In this document: positions 1-12,820 of the stretch, piece by piece | Layout of the letters: every line of letters starts with the position of its first letter | Numbering within the stretch: position 1 is the first letter of the stretch | From: Streptomyces sp. NBC_00490 | GTDB taxonomy: Bacteria; Actinomycetota; Actinomycetes; Streptomycetales; Streptomycetaceae | NCBI RefSeq assembly: GCF_036013645.1 | Contig: NZ_CP107869.1 | Coordinates: 6,076,001 to 6,140,000 of the forward strand | Length of the DNA stretch: 64,000 nucleotides | Reading direction: 5' to 3' | Position numbers and translations under genes: made by a program | Notes under the pieces: generated by a model | Told to the model about the DNA's origin: nothing | What the model saw: only the letters and a program-made list of their open reading frames with translations | Database searches by the model: none

Positions 1-2
1 AG

Positions 3-29
3 AAGGCCGAGCAGGGCGGTGCCGAGTAA
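3..29 (+). CDS. rplJ: Ribosomal protein L10, C-terminal end only
   Basis: Nine codons (K-A-E-Q-G-G-A-E, stop TAA) are open from the left window edge and end 110 bases before rplL. The position directly upstream of rplL and the Ala/Glu-rich tail fit the end of L10, the stalk-base protein that carries the L7/L12 dimers. Nothing else of the gene is visible, so the call rests mostly on the conserved rplJ-rplL-rpoB order. Confidence 0.6.
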   Translation, partial: KAEQGGAE

Positions 30-139
30 TTCGGCTCGCGCATTGACCGCCGCCTGAGGCGACGGTCGCAGCGGGCCGAACGTACGCCCGCCTCACATGT
101 ACATCCGGCACCAGCCGAATTAGTGGAAGGATCGCCCAC

Positions 140-523
140 ATGGCGACGAAGCTGTCCCAGGAAGAGCTGCTCGAGCAGTTCGAGTCCCTCACCCTCATCG
201 AGCTCTCCGAGTTCGTGAAGGCGTTCGAGGAGAAGTTCGACGTCACCGCCGCCGCCGCGGTTGCCGCCGCCCCCGCCGGCCCGGCCGCTGCCGCCGAGGT
301 CGCTGAGGAGCAGGACGAGTTCGACGTCATCCTCACCGGCGCCGGTGACAAGAAGATCCAGGTCATCAAGGTCGTGCGTGAGCTGACCTCCCTGGGTCTG
401 AAGGAGGCCAAGGACCTCGTGGACGGCGCCCCGAAGCCCGTCGTCGAGAAGGTCGCCAAGGAGGCCGCTGAGAAGGCCGCCGAGGCGCTCAAGGGCGCCG
501 GCGCGTCCGTCGAGGTCAAGTAA
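140..523 (+). CDS. rplL: Ribosomal protein L7/L12
   Basis: Stalk protein of the 50S subunit (127 aa) that recruits and stimulates the translational GTPases EF-G and EF-Tu. The order is typical: an N-terminal dimerisation helix pair (about residues 1-35), an Ala/Pro-rich hinge (about 37-55) and the compact C-terminal domain that contacts factors (about 58-127, with the conserved [17 protein letters not shown] stretch). The ATG is preceded by a GGAAGGA ribosome site. It is probably co-transcribed with rplJ upstream. A hairpin after the stop may let only part of transcription continue into rpoB. Confidence 0.98.
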   Translation: MATKLSQEELLEQFESLTLIELSEFVKAFEEKFDVTAAAAVAAAPAGPAAAAEVAEEQDEFDVILTGAGDKKIQVIKVVRELTSLGLKEAKDLVDGAPKPVVEKVAKEAAEKAAEALKGAGASVEVK

Positions 524-590
524 CACCTCACGGGTCCGCACGGACTCGCGCGAGCTACGGGCCTCGTAAGAGGGCTGTAACGCTGACGCA

Positions 591-628
591 CCGAAGAGCG
601 ATCATCCATCCGGGTGGTCGCTCTTCGG
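591..628 (+). terminator. Hairpin between rplL and rpoB, candidate attenuator
   Basis: A perfect 11-bp inverted repeat (591-601 with 618-628, arms CCGAAGAGCGA/TCGCTCTTCGG) lies 67 bases after the rplL stop, with further G-U pairing possible inside the loop. No T-run follows. In E. coli the rplL-rpoB gap carries an attenuator that makes ribosomal protein mRNA exceed rpoBC mRNA. A similar role here is inferred from position. Confidence 0.55.
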
Positions 629-933
629 CGTTCCCGGGGGCGTCGTGGCGGCTGCCTTGCGACCGTGGTCGTGGGGAGTATGGTGATCTTCGTCGTGCCC
701 CTTGAGCGCCCCTGGTGGCAGGCCAGAGGCAGACCGCAAGTGACGAGCGCAGCACCCGGTTTGGGCAAGACAGGCCTTGACGAACCGCACGCGGCGCGCA
801 ATTCTCAGGACGCGTCGCCAGAACGGTCCGAATCCGAGGCATGGATCGGCGACGAAGAGGGCAGTATCAACGTGCGTTGAGGGCGAGCGTGCCGAAGGCG
901 TTGAGGACAACGAGGGTCACAGAAAATCGGGGC

Positions 934-962
934 TGGACATCAGTGCGCCATGTGGCTACACT
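934..962 (+). promoter_or_regulatory. Candidate vegetative promoter for rpoBC
   Basis: TGGACA (934-939), a 17-bp spacer and TACACT (957-962) fit the Streptomyces principal-sigma (HrdB) pattern. Transcription would start near 969, giving a leader of about 180 nt before the TTG start of rpoB. The leader contains a CCCCTG/CAGGGG inverted repeat (989-994 with 1003-1008). The rest of the 624-base rplL-rpoB gap (524-1147) shows only the hairpin at 591 and no convincing small gene. Confidence 0.5.
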
Positions 963-1147
963 GACCCTTTGCGCTGCCTGTTAGCTGCCCCCTGCCCGTC
1001 ACCAGGGGTCTGCCCTCGCCTCAGCATCGATGATCAGAACTTCTCTGACCTGGCCGAAAAGCCGGATCAAGGGGTCCCTGTCTCTTCGGGTGCAGGAGTG
1101 GGACCGGTACGCGCGTAGTGAGTCCGAGCCCTCGGAAGGACCCCCTC

Positions 1148-4100
1148 TTGGCCGCCTCGCGCACTGCCTCGAACGCGAATACGAACAATGGCGCCAGCAC
1201 TGCCCCGCTGCGCATCTCTTTTGCAAAGATCAAGGAGCCTCTCGAGGTTCCCAACCTGCTCGCGCTGCAGACCGAGAGCTTTGACTGGCTGCTCGGGAAC
1301 ACCGCCTGGCAGAGTCGGGTCGAGGAGGCTCTGGAGTCAGGTCAGGACGTCCCCACCAAGTCCGGTCTGGAGGAGATCTTCGAGGAGATCTCTCCGATCG
1401 AGGACTTCTCCGGGTCGATGTCGCTGACATTCCGCGACCACCGCTTCGAGCCGCCGAAGAACAGCATCGACGAGTGCAAGGACCGCGACTTCACGTACGC
1501 GGCCCCGCTCTTCGTGACGGCAGAGTTCACGAACAACGAGACCGGCGAGATCAAGTCCCAGACGGTCTTCATGGGCGATTTCCCGCTCATGACCCACAAG
1601 GGCACCTTCGTCATCAACGGCACCGAGCGTGTCGTGGTGTCGCAGCTGGTCCGTTCGCCGGGTGTCTACTTCGACTCCTCCATCGACAAGACGTCCGACA
1701 AGGACATCTTCTCGGCCAAGATCATCCCGTCCCGGGGTGCCTGGCTGGAGATGGAGATCGACAAGCGCGACATGGTCGGTGTGCGCATCGACCGCAAGCG
1801 CAAGCAGTCCGTGACCGTCCTCCTCAAGGCTCTCGGTTGGACCACCGAGCAGATCCTCGAGGAGTTCGGCGAGTACGAGTCCATGCGCGCCACCCTGGAG
1901 AAGGACCACACCCAGGGCCAGGACGACGCGCTGCTCGACATCTACCGCAAGCTGCGTCCGGGCGAGCCGCCCACGCGCGAGGCCGCGCAGACGCTTCTGG
2001 AGAACCTCTACTTCAACCCGAAGCGCTACGACCTCGCCAAGGTCGGCCGTTACAAGGTCAACAAGAAGCTGGGCGCGGACGCTCCGCTGGACGCCGGCAT
2101 CCTGACCGTCGAGGACATCATCTCGACGATCAAGTACCTGGTGAAGCTGCACGCGGGCGAGACCGAGACGGTCGGCGACCGGGGTACGAGCATCGTCGTC
2201 GAGACCGACGACATCGACCACTTCGGCAACCGCCGTCTGCGCAGCGTCGGCGAGCTCATCCAGAACCAGGTCCGTACGGGTCTGGCTCGTATGGAGCGCG
2301 TCGTGCGTGAGCGCATGACGACCCAGGACGTCGAGGCGATCACGCCGCAGACCCTGATCAACATCCGGCCGGTCGTCGCCTCCATCAAGGAGTTCTTCGG
2401 CACCAGCCAGCTGTCGCAGTTCATGGACCAGAACAACCCGCTGTCGGGTCTCACCCACAAGCGCCGTCTGTCGGCTCTTGGCCCGGGTGGTCTCTCCCGT
2501 GAGCGGGCCGGCTTCGAGGTCCGTGACGTGCACCCGTCCCACTACGGCCGTATGTGCCCGATCGAGACGCCCGAAGGCCCGAACATCGGTCTGATCGGTT
2601 CGCTCGCCTCCTACGGCCGCGTCAACGCGTTCGGTTTCGTGGAGACGCCGTACCGCAGGGTCGACGGCGACGTCGTCACCGACGAGGTCGACTACCTCAC
2701 GGCCGACGAAGAGGACCGGTTCGTCATCGCGCAGGCCAACGCCTTGCTCGACGACAACATGCGTTTCACCGAGAACCGCGTCCTGGTCCGCCGTCGTGGC
2801 GGCGAGGTCGACTACGTCCCCGGTGACGACGTGGACTACATGGACGTCTCGCCGCGCCAGATGGTGTCGGTCGCGACCGCCATGATCCCGTTCCTCGAGC
2901 ACGACGACGCCAACCGTGCCCTCATGGGCGCGAACATGATGCGTCAGGCCGTTCCGCTCATCAAGAGCGAGGCCCCGCTCGTCGGCACCGGCATGGAGTA
3001 CCGCTCCGCGGTCGACGCCGGCGACGTGGTCAAGGCCGAGAAGGACGGTGTGGTCCAGGAGGTCTCCGCGGACTACATCACCACCGCCAACGACGACGGC
3101 ACGTACATCACGTACCGCCTGGCCAAGTTCGCCCGCTCCAACCAGGGCACCTCGGTCAACCAGAAGGTCATCGTCAACGAGGGCGACCGCATCATCACGG
3201 GCCAGGTGCTCGCCGATGGTCCGGCCACCGAGAACGGCGAGATGGCCCTGGGCAAGAACCTGCTCGTGGCGTTCATGCCGTGGGAGGGTCACAACTACGA
3301 GGACGCGATCATCCTGTCGCAGCGCCTCGTGCAGGACGACGTCCTCTCCTCGATCCACATCGAGGAGCACGAGGTCGACGCCCGTGACACCAAGCTCGGC
3401 CCCGAGGAGATCACCCGGGACATCCCGAACGTCTCCGAGGAGGTCCTCGCCGACCTCGACGAGCGCGGCATCATCCGTATCGGTGCCGAGGTCGTCGCCG
3501 GCGACATCCTCGTCGGCAAGGTCACGCCCAAGGGTGAGACCGAGCTGACGCCGGAGGAGCGCCTGCTCCGTGCGATCTTCGGTGAGAAGGCCCGTGAGGT
3601 CCGTGACACCTCGCTGAAGGTCCCGCACGGCGAGATCGGCAAGGTCATCGGCGTCCGCGTCTTCGACCGCGAGGAGGGCGACGAGCTTCCCCCCGGTGTG
3701 AACCAGCTGGTGCGCGTGTACGTGGCGCAGAAGCGCAAGATCACCGACGGTGACAAGCTCGCCGGCCGTCACGGCAACAAGGGTGTTATCTCCAAGATCC
3801 TTCCCATCGAGGACATGCCGTTCCTCGAGGACGGAACTCCGGTCGACATCATCCTCAACCCGCTGGGTGTGCCGTCCCGAATGAACCCGGGACAGGTTCT
3901 GGAGATCCACCTCGGCTGGCTCGCCAGCCGCGGCTGGGACGTCTCCGGGCTCGGTGAGGACTGGGCGAAGCGCCTGCAGGTCATCGGCGCCGACCGGGTC
4001 GACCCGGGCACGAACGTCGCCACCCCCGTCTTCGACGGTGCGCGTGAGGACGAGCTCGCGGGTCTGCTGAACCACACCATCCCGAACCGCGACGGCGAGC

Positions 4101-4633
4101 GCATGGTGCAGCCGACCGGTAAGGCGAGGATGTTCGACGGCCGCTCCGGCGAGCCGTTCCCGGACCCGATCTCCATCGGGTACATGTACATCCTCAAGCT
4201 CCACCACCTGGTCGACGACAAGCTGCACGCCCGGTCGACCGGTCCGTACTCGATGATCACCCAGCAGCCGCTGGGTGGTAAGGCCCAGTTCGGTGGCCAG
4301 CGCTTCGGTGAGATGGAGGTGTGGGCGCTGGAGGCTTATGGCGCCGCGTACGCCCTCCAGGAGCTGCTGACCATCAAGTCCGACGACGTCACCGGCCGCG
4401 TGAAGGTCTACGAGGCCATCGTCAAGGGCGAGAACATCCCCGAGCCCGGCATCCCCGAGTCCTTCAAGGTGCTCATCAAGGAGATGCAGTCCCTGTGCCT
4501 CAACGTGGAGGTGCTGTCCTCGGACGGCATGTCCATCGAGATGCGCGACACCGACGAGGATGTCTTCCGCGCTGCGGAGGAGCTTGGCATCGACCTGTCC
4601 CGGCGCGAGCCGAGCAGCGTCGAAGAGGTCTGA
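1148..4633 (+). CDS. rpoB: RNA polymerase beta subunit
   Basis: Catalytic-core subunit of RNA polymerase, 1161 aa. I chose TTG at 1148 because GGAAGGA lies 7 bases upstream (1134-1140) and this start gives the usual Streptomyces length and numbering. The in-frame GTG at 1118 lacks a ribosome site. The rifampicin-binding cluster around residues 424-445 is wild type: D427, H437 and S442 are all present, predicting rifampicin sensitivity. The C-terminal switch and clamp region ends near [13 protein letters not shown]...[24 protein letters not shown], all conserved. It is followed by rpoC after 94 bases. Confidence 0.98.
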   Translation: MAASRTASNANTNNGASTAPLRISFAKIKEPLEVPNLLALQTESFDWLLGNTAWQSRVEEALESGQDVPTKSGLEEIFEEISPIEDFSGSMSLTFRDHRFEPPKNSIDECKDRDFTYAAPLFVTAEFTNNETGEIKSQTVFMGDFPLMTHKGTFVINGTERVVVSQLVRSPGVYFDSSIDKTSDKDIFSAKIIPSRGAWLEMEIDKRDMVGVRIDRKRKQSVTVLLKALGWTTEQILEEFGEYESMRATLEKDHTQGQDDALLDIYRKLRPGEPPTREAAQTLLENLYFNPKRYDLAKVGRYKVNKKLGADAPLDAGILTVEDIISTIKYLVKLHAGETETVGDRGTSIVVETDDIDHFGNRRLRSVGELIQNQVRTGLARMERVVRERMTTQDVEAITPQTLINIRPVVASIKEFFGTSQLSQFMDQNNPLSGLTHKRRLSALGPGGLSRERAGFEVRDVHPSHYGRMCPIETPEGPNIGLIGSLASYGRVNAFGFVETPYRRVDGDVVTDEVDYLTADEEDRFVIAQANALLDDNMRFTENRVLVRRRGGEVDYVPGDDVDYMDVSPRQMVSVATAMIPFLEHDDANRALMGANMMRQAVPLIKSEAPLVGTGMEYRSAVDAGDVVKAEKDGVVQEVSADYITTANDDGTYITYRLAKFARSNQGTSVNQKVIVNEGDRIITGQVLADGPATENGEMALGKNLLVAFMPWEGHNYEDAIILSQRLVQDDVLSSIHIEEHEVDARDTKLGPEEITRDIPNVSEEVLADLDERGIIRIGAEVVAGDILVGKVTPKGETELTPEERLLRAIFGEKAREVRDTSLKVPHGEIGKVIGVRVFDREEGDELPPGVNQLVRVYVAQKRKITDGDKLAGRHGNKGVISKILPIEDMPFLEDGTPVDIILNPLGVPSRMNPGQVLEIHLGWLASRGWDVSGLGEDWAKRLQVIGADRVDPGTNVATPVFDGAREDELAGLLNHTIPNRDGERMVQPTGKARMFDGRSGEPFPDPISIGYMYILKLHHLVDDKLHARSTGPYSMITQQPLGGKAQFGGQRFGEMEVWALEAYGAAYALQELLTIKSDDVTGRVKVYEAIVKGENIPEPGIPESFKVLIKEMQSLCLNVEVLSSDGMSIEMRDTDEDVFRAAEELGIDLSRREPSSVEEV

Positions 4634-4642
4634 CGGGAGTTC

Positions 4643-4667
4643 GGAGGCCTTCACCATGAAGGCCTCC
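4643..4667 (+). other. Tight hairpin in the rpoB-rpoC gap
   Basis: Perfect 11-bp arms GGAGGCCTTCA (4643-4653) and TGAAGGCCTCC (4657-4667) enclose only CCA. It starts 9 bases after the rpoB stop and is followed by C-rich sequence rather than a T-run. An RNA-processing or mRNA-stability role between two co-transcribed genes is more likely than full termination, because rpoC has no obvious promoter of its own here. Confidence 0.5.
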
Positions 4668-4727
4668 GGCCCCAGGACCCCCGTATCAGACCCCATGACT
4701 TACAACCCTGAGAGGGATTGACGCATA

Positions 4728-8627
<3,900 letters not shown>

Positions 8628-8647
8628 GCATCGGTTCTGAAGCACTG

Positions 8648-8686
8648 AAGGGCGGTCACCCCGTTGCGTACGGGGTGGCCGCCCTT
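8648..8686 (+). terminator. Rho-independent-type terminator after rpoC
   Basis: A 17-bp stem (8648-8664 with 8670-8686, one G-U pair) closes a five-base TGCGT loop, 20 bases after the rpoC stop. Streptomyces terminators often lack the T-run, as here. Confidence 0.85.
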
Positions 8687-8774
8687 CGGCATGCCCACAA
8701 TGGTGACGCCGTCTGTCCCGGAATGCCGGTTCGGCGCATCATGGAGTGAGCTCGGGGGGATGGGGAGGTACTCG

Positions 8775-9305
8775 GTGTCGAATCCTTCGTGGCAGCCCGG
8801 GCAGGGCGGCGTCCCACAGCCCTGGCAGCCCTATTCCGTTCCGTCGCCCATGCTCGCCTCCCACGCCGACCGGGAGCGGGCCGTGGACGTGCTCAGAGCG
8901 GGGTACGGCGAGGGGCGGCTGGAGAAGGCGGAGTTCGACAAGCGGGTCGCCCGGGCGTACGCGGCCCGGACCGTCGGGGAGCTGGCCATGCTCGTCGGGG
9001 ATCTGCCGCAGGGGCCCCTGACGCAGCCCATGGCCGTGCCGCGGACGTTCGTGGCCCTGCCCCGGCCCCGGACCAACGGGAAGGCCGTGGGGGCCGCCGT
9101 GTGCGGCGTGCTGTGTCTGCCGACCTTCGGGTTCACCGGGGTTCCGGCGGTCGTGCTCGGACAGGCGGCGCGCTCGGAGATCCAGCGGACGGGGGAGGGC
9201 GGCGACGGGCTGGCGCTGGTCGGGCTGGTCCTGGGGTGGATGTCGGTCGCGGCCTGGACCGTGATCCTGACGCTGATGCTCGCGGTGGTCATCGGGAGCG
9301 GGTGA
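8775..9305 (+). CDS. DUF1707/DUF4190-type small membrane protein
   Basis: About 176 aa. Residues around 28-75 (ASHADRERAVDVLRAGYGEG... with E-F-D-x-R-V and a G-D-L-P end) match the short helical DUF1707 domain common in actinobacteria. The C-terminal half has two hydrophobic segments (around 110-135 and 150-175) like DUF4190. I chose GTG at 8775 because GGGGAGG sits 6 bases upstream. The ATG at 8760 is in frame but has a poorer site. Streptomyces often carry a gene of this type between rpoC and rpsL. Its function is unknown. It is convergent with the M48 peptidase gene. Confidence 0.8.
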   Translation: MSNPSWQPGQGGVPQPWQPYSVPSPMLASHADRERAVDVLRAGYGEGRLEKAEFDKRVARAYAARTVGELAMLVGDLPQGPLTQPMAVPRTFVALPRPRTNGKAVGAAVCGVLCLPTFGFTGVPAVVLGQAARSEIQRTGEGGDGLALVGLVLGWMSVAAWTVILTLMLAVVIGSG

Positions 9306-9310
9306 GCGGT

Positions 9311-9329
9311 GCGCGGAGGCGTTCCGCGC
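9311..9329. terminator. Short hairpin between convergent genes
   Basis: Arms GCGCGGA (9311-9317) and TCCGCGC (9323-9329) lie in the 34-base gap between the DUF1707 gene and the M48 peptidase gene. This could serve as a weak bidirectional terminator. Confidence 0.35.
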
Positions 9330-9339
9330 GCGTCCGGGC

Positions 9340-10539
9340 TCAGTACGGCTGCTGCGGCTGGAGGTACCGCTGCAGATGGTGCAGCCGGGTGTGGTGGTCC
9401 GGGTGCGAGGACAGGAGCCGGCTCAGGGCGCTCTCCTCGACGGGGACACCGCCGTTGCGGGCGGTGACCTCGGCCTGCTCGGACTGCTCCTGCCGGTGCA
9501 GTTTGTCGAGGACGGCGGCCAGCATCGGGGCGAAGCCGAGGGCGGCCGCGTGCTCGTCCGCGCGGAGTTCGGAACGGCGGCCGACGGCGGCCAGGGCGTA
9601 CGGCACACCGAGGATCAGCAGCGGGAGCCCGTACAGGGTACTGATCGTCGCGAAGGCCAGACCGCCGACGAGCAGGACGACGAAGGCCACGCCGAAGCAG
9701 CCGAAGGCCTTCGAGACGTGGAAGGCGACCGCGGAGACCACTTTGAGCACACGCCAGGCGACCCGGCCCGGCAGTGCGTACCAGTAGCCGAGGAGACCCG
9801 ACCACGCGTGGCCGCCGACATGGTGGCCCAGCTCATGGGCCATGACGGCGGCGAGTTCGCCGTTGGGGAGCTGGTTCATGGCGAAGCGGGTGACGCCGAC
9901 GATGTGGCCGGCGGCGGCGACCGCGTTCAGGCTGTCGCTGTCCTCGACCCACAGTTCGTAGGTACGGCCCTCGACGCCGGCGCGGGCCGTCACCTCGCGC
10001 CAGACCGGTTCGAGTTTGGCTCGTTCTTGCGGCGTGGGGTAGCGCAGACGGAGCAGATGGCGCGCGAGGGCGCTCTCGGTGGGGCGGTGGAAGACGAGTG
10101 CGCCGCTCGCGATCCAGAGCAGGACCACCACGAGGGCGAAGTCTCCGAAGAACGCGGCGACCAGACCGACGACGAAGAGGCTGCACAGGAAGTTCGGCAG
10201 GTGGAGAAGGAGATTGCCGACGGCCGTGGCATCGGTGCGGCGCTGCTGGCTGGAGAGATGGATCCGGCGCGGGTCCGTGCTGATGTGGTGAGGGTGGGCC
10301 TGGTCGGCGGGTGCGGGTGCGGGTGGGGTGGGGGGCGGTGTCGCGGCCTGGGTGTACTGCGGGGGTATGGGGGCGTAGGGCTGGGCGTACTGCGGCGGGG
10401 CTTGGGGAGGGGTCTGGTGGGGGTACTGCGGTGGGACCTGTTGTCCGGGATACGACGGTGATGGCTGGGGGTACAGGGGCGCCGACTGCGGCTGGGGGTA
10501 CTGGGGCTGCTGTTCCGGATATTGGGGTGGCTGGGTCAT
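9340..10539 (-). CDS. Membrane-anchored M48-family zinc metallopeptidase
   Basis: 399 aa. Residues 1-90 are a Pro/Gln/Tyr-rich disordered head. Residues about 108-151 hold two closely spaced hydrophobic helices. The catalytic motif HELGH starts at H235 (ligands H235 and H239, base E236), and the third ligand is probably E324 in ELRADEHAAALGF. A second hydrophobic pair lies between them (about 265-320), as in HtpX/Ste24-type M48 peptidases. All zinc ligands are present, so it should be active at the membrane. It is the last gene of the minus-strand cyclase operon, 40 bases after the PycTM gene. M48 proteins are usually stress or quality-control proteases. Here it may be an effector or processing enzyme of the neighbouring system, which is inference. 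Confidence 0.88.
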   Translation of the reverse strand: MTQPPQYPEQQPQYPQPQSAPLYPQPSPSYPGQQVPPQYPHQTPPQAPPQYAQPYAPIPPQYTQAATPPPTPPAPAPADQAHPHHISTDPRRIHLSSQQRRTDATAVGNLLLHLPNFLCSLFVVGLVAAFFGDFALVVVLLWIASGALVFHRPTESALARHLLRLRYPTPQERAKLEPVWREVTARAGVEGRTYELWVEDSDSLNAVAAAGHIVGVTRFAMNQLPNGELAAVMAHELGHHVGGHAWSGLLGYWYALPGRVAWRVLKVVSAVAFHVSKAFGCFGVAFVVLLVGGLAFATISTLYGLPLLILGVPYALAAVGRRSELRADEHAAALGFAPMLAAVLDKLHRQEQSEQAEVTARNGGVPVEESALSRLLSSHPDHHTRLHHLQRYLQPQQPY

Positions 10540-10579
10540 GTCGGGTCCTTCACGGGAGCGGTGGCCGGTCGGCGGGGAG

Positions 10580-11104
10580 TTAGCCGAGCAGCAGTGAGGC
10601 GGGAAGCAGGACCGTGCCGACGCAGAAGGCGATCAGGCCGGTTCGGATCCACTGGTGTTTGCGTACGGCGATGCGGCTCATCTCGGTGAGCGCGAGGGTC
10701 AGCGCGGCGACGGGGGCGCGCCGGGTCTCCGTCAGCGCCGACTCCAACTGCCCCTGCCGGACGGCCTCTTGGATGTCGCCGAAGTAGGACAGCGGGCGGC
10801 CGGGGGCCCAGTGCGGGGAGCGGTAGCGGGGCAGTACCGCCAGCAGCAGGGCGAAGAGCGACAGGGCCAGCGCGGCCGCTCCCGTCCACCACAGCGCGGT
10901 GCCCACGGCGGACAGCGCGGCCGGGGTCCAGTCCCGGCCGACCAGCAGTCCGCTGAGGACACCGGCGGTCATCCCTAGGGCGGCGACCAGCACGGACGCC
11001 TTCGTGTCGGCCCGGGCGACCTCCGTGCGCAGGTCGGCGAGGAGGCGCTCGCAGAGGGGGACGAGGGCGTCGGGGGGTGCGGGTGTCGGGTCGAGCGTTG
11101 TCAT
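10580..11104 (-). CDS. Pycsar-type transmembrane effector (PycTM/DUF5706-like)
   Basis: 174 aa. Start ATG at 11104 overlaps the upstream stop as ATGA, so translation is probably coupled. An N-terminal cytosolic helix leads into RADTKAS (31-37), the D-x-K-A signature of this family, then hydrophobic segments at about 38-56, 62-92 and 153-173. A soluble linker (93-150) lies between the last two. In known Pycsar systems a cyclase makes cCMP or cUMP on phage infection and a PycTM protein damages the membrane. Finding such a protein in an operon with a nucleotidyl cyclase supports that reading. I recognise the family by pattern only. An alternative is a plain small membrane protein. Confidence 0.75.
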   Translation of the reverse strand: MTTLDPTPAPPDALVPLCERLLADLRTEVARADTKASVLVAALGMTAGVLSGLLVGRDWTPAALSAVGTALWWTGAAALALSLFALLLAVLPRYRSPHWAPGRPLSYFGDIQEAVRQGQLESALTETRRAPVAALTLALTEMSRIAVRKHQWIRTGLIAFCVGTVLLPASLLLG

Positions 11105-12783
11105 GCGCCGCCTGCCTCCGGGTCGGCGTCGGCTTCGGTGGAGGGGGCGCTGTCCGGTACGGCCGTGGCGGGGTGGGTGGGTGTACGGCCGTAGCCGGGC
11201 GGGGGTTGCCAGGGCGGGGTGGCGCCCGGTGCCGGTGCTTGCGGGGGCTGCCAGGGCGGGGGGCCCGGGGTTGCCGGTGGTGAGGGCTGGGGGCTCGGGT
11301 AGGGGGTGGGTGCGCCGGGATACGGGGTGTGTGCGCCCGGGGGCGGCCCGTGGGGCGTCGGGGGCTGCCAGGCCGGAGTGCCCTGGGTGCCGTACGGGCT
11401 GGGCGGGCTGTAGGGGGCGCCGGGCGGGGGAGTGGGGGCGGGCATGGGTGATCCGGGGTACGGGGATGGCGGTCCGGGCGGGAAGGGGACGGTCGGTGTC
11501 ATCGGCCCGGGGGCGGGCGCGGGGACCGGCCCTGTCGTGGCCGAGGGTGTACCGGGCTCCGCCGCGGTCCCGGCGTACGGCTGACCCTGCACGCTGCCGG
11601 GCCCGGGGTACGGCTGTCCCGGTACCACCTGACCCTCGACAGTTCCCGGCATCCCCGGCCCGGTCTCCGGCGTCCCCGGATAGCCGTCGCCCTCCGGCAG
11701 TTCCTGTTGTGCCACGCCCGGCATGCGTTGGTTGAGGATGTCGTGGACCGTGCGCAGGGCGAGTTGTTTGGGGCCCTCCAGTTCCCAGTTCTCCGCGGCC
11801 TCGCTGCTGAGGAGTTGTTTCACCAGGTCCATCTGGGCCTGGATCATGCGGAGTTGGTCGTCGCGCATGCTCTGCATGACCAGACGGGAGTCCTCGGGGT
11901 GCTGGGCGAGGTGGAGGGCCCAGGCGTGGACGCCGCCCTGCTGGAGGTGCCACTGGTAGAAGGCGATCTTCTCGGCCTCGATCTGCTGGAGTTCCAGCAT
12001 CTGGCGGCCCTGGAGCAGCGCCTGTTCGTGCTGCCAGCGCTGCTGCTGGAGCAGGAGTTCCTGCTGCCGGCCGCCGTAGGCCATGGCCCGGTCGAGCTGG
12101 AGCGCGTCGTGTCGGCGTCCCCGGCGGTCCGCCTCGACGTCGATGTCGATGCCGCGCTGCGCCACCCGGATCTGTTCCTCGGCGGAGTGGTCGATGGCCT
12201 GGAGCCGGCGCTGGTGGTCGATGTTCTCCTGGTCGCGGCGGAGCCGGACGGTCCAGGTGACCTGGAGGCCGGCCGGGGCGCCCAGCGGGCCCAGCAGGCT
12301 CATCGCGTCCAGCATCTCCCGCTCGGCGGCCGCGCTGTCGGCGATCGCGAAGCGGCGGGTCACCGGACGGGCCGCCTGCTGGAGTTCACCGAGGAGCAGC
12401 CCCGGTACGTCCCGGTGGCCGCTGGCCACGAAGCGGGCCGGGTCCAGCACCTGCCAGGACAGATCGACCTGGGCCGTGAACTCGAACGCGTCGTTGTCGC
12501 TGGGCAACGGCAGTTCGGCGGTGTGCGGATGCACGCCCATGTCCACCTCGTACACGGCCGTGTACCGGTTGGTGGCTATCTCGCCGCGGGTCGGCCGGCG
12601 CGGCGGCAGGTACGCCTCATAGCCGCCCTTCGCCGTGGCGAAGACCAGGGCGTGGTCGATACGGACGTACGACTTGAGGTTGAACTCGAAGCGCGAAAGC
12701 TGACGCACGGTCAGGACCGGGTCGATCAGCTCGGTGTGCCGGTCGGCGTTCTGCTGCCACTCGGGCTGGCGGAAGGTGGGCAT
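11101..12783 (-). CDS. SPFH/band-7-like protein with long Pro-rich tail
   Basis: 560 aa. About residues 1-190 look like an SPFH/prohibitin-type beta-rich domain (GGYEAYLPPRRPTRGEI, then DNDAFEFTAQVDLSWQVLDP, a typical exposure to V-x-W-x-V-x-D-P-x). Residues about 190-350 form a long Gln/Glu/Arg-rich coiled coil. From about 375 to the end the chain is Pro/Gly/Tyr-rich with repeated Y-P-G and W-Q-P-P units. There is no N-terminal membrane helix, so any membrane contact must come from partners or hairpins. The ATG has a GAGGAG site and the gene overlaps the PycTM start. SPFH proteins scaffold membrane complexes and often partner with membrane proteases, matching the M48 gene in the operon. Confidence 0.62.
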   Translation of the reverse strand: MPTFRQPEWQQNADRHTELIDPVLTVRQLSRFEFNLKSYVRIDHALVFATAKGGYEAYLPPRRPTRGEIATNRYTAVYEVDMGVHPHTAELPLPSDNDAFEFTAQVDLSWQVLDPARFVASGHRDVPGLLLGELQQAARPVTRRFAIADSAAAEREMLDAMSLLGPLGAPAGLQVTWTVRLRRDQENIDHQRRLQAIDHSAEEQIRVAQRGIDIDVEADRRGRRHDALQLDRAMAYGGRQQELLLQQQRWQHEQALLQGRQMLELQQIEAEKIAFYQWHLQQGGVHAWALHLAQHPEDSRLVMQSMRDDQLRMIQAQMDLVKQLLSSEAAENWELEGPKQLALRTVHDILNQRMPGVAQQELPEGDGYPGTPETGPGMPGTVEGQVVPGQPYPGPGSVQGQPYAGTAAEPGTPSATTGPVPAPAPGPMTPTVPFPPGPPSPYPGSPMPAPTPPPGAPYSPPSPYGTQGTPAWQPPTPHGPPPGAHTPYPGAPTPYPSPQPSPPATPGPPPWQPPQAPAPGATPPWQPPPGYGRTPTHPATAVPDSAPSTEADADPEAGGA

Positions 12784-12820
12784 GCGGTGTGTCTCCTCGG
12801 AGGTACCGGTCCGGTGCGGG

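Noticed and set aside
1118..1147. GTG 1118 as rpoB start
   Set aside because: No ribosome site, and the added residues are not part of the family N-terminus. TTG 1148 has GGAAGGA and correct numbering.
1337..4696. 1119-codon open frame on the minus strand opposite rpoB
   Set aside because: Long antisense frames are expected in high-GC DNA with strong third-position bias. The translation is Leu/Val/Arg/Asp-rich without any domain and the plus strand is plainly rpoB.
11105..11953. Upstream extension of the PycTM frame (would give 457 aa)
   Set aside because: The extension overlaps the SPFH gene entirely and is Pro/Arg low-complexity. ATG 11104 with ATGA overlap gives the family-like 174 aa.
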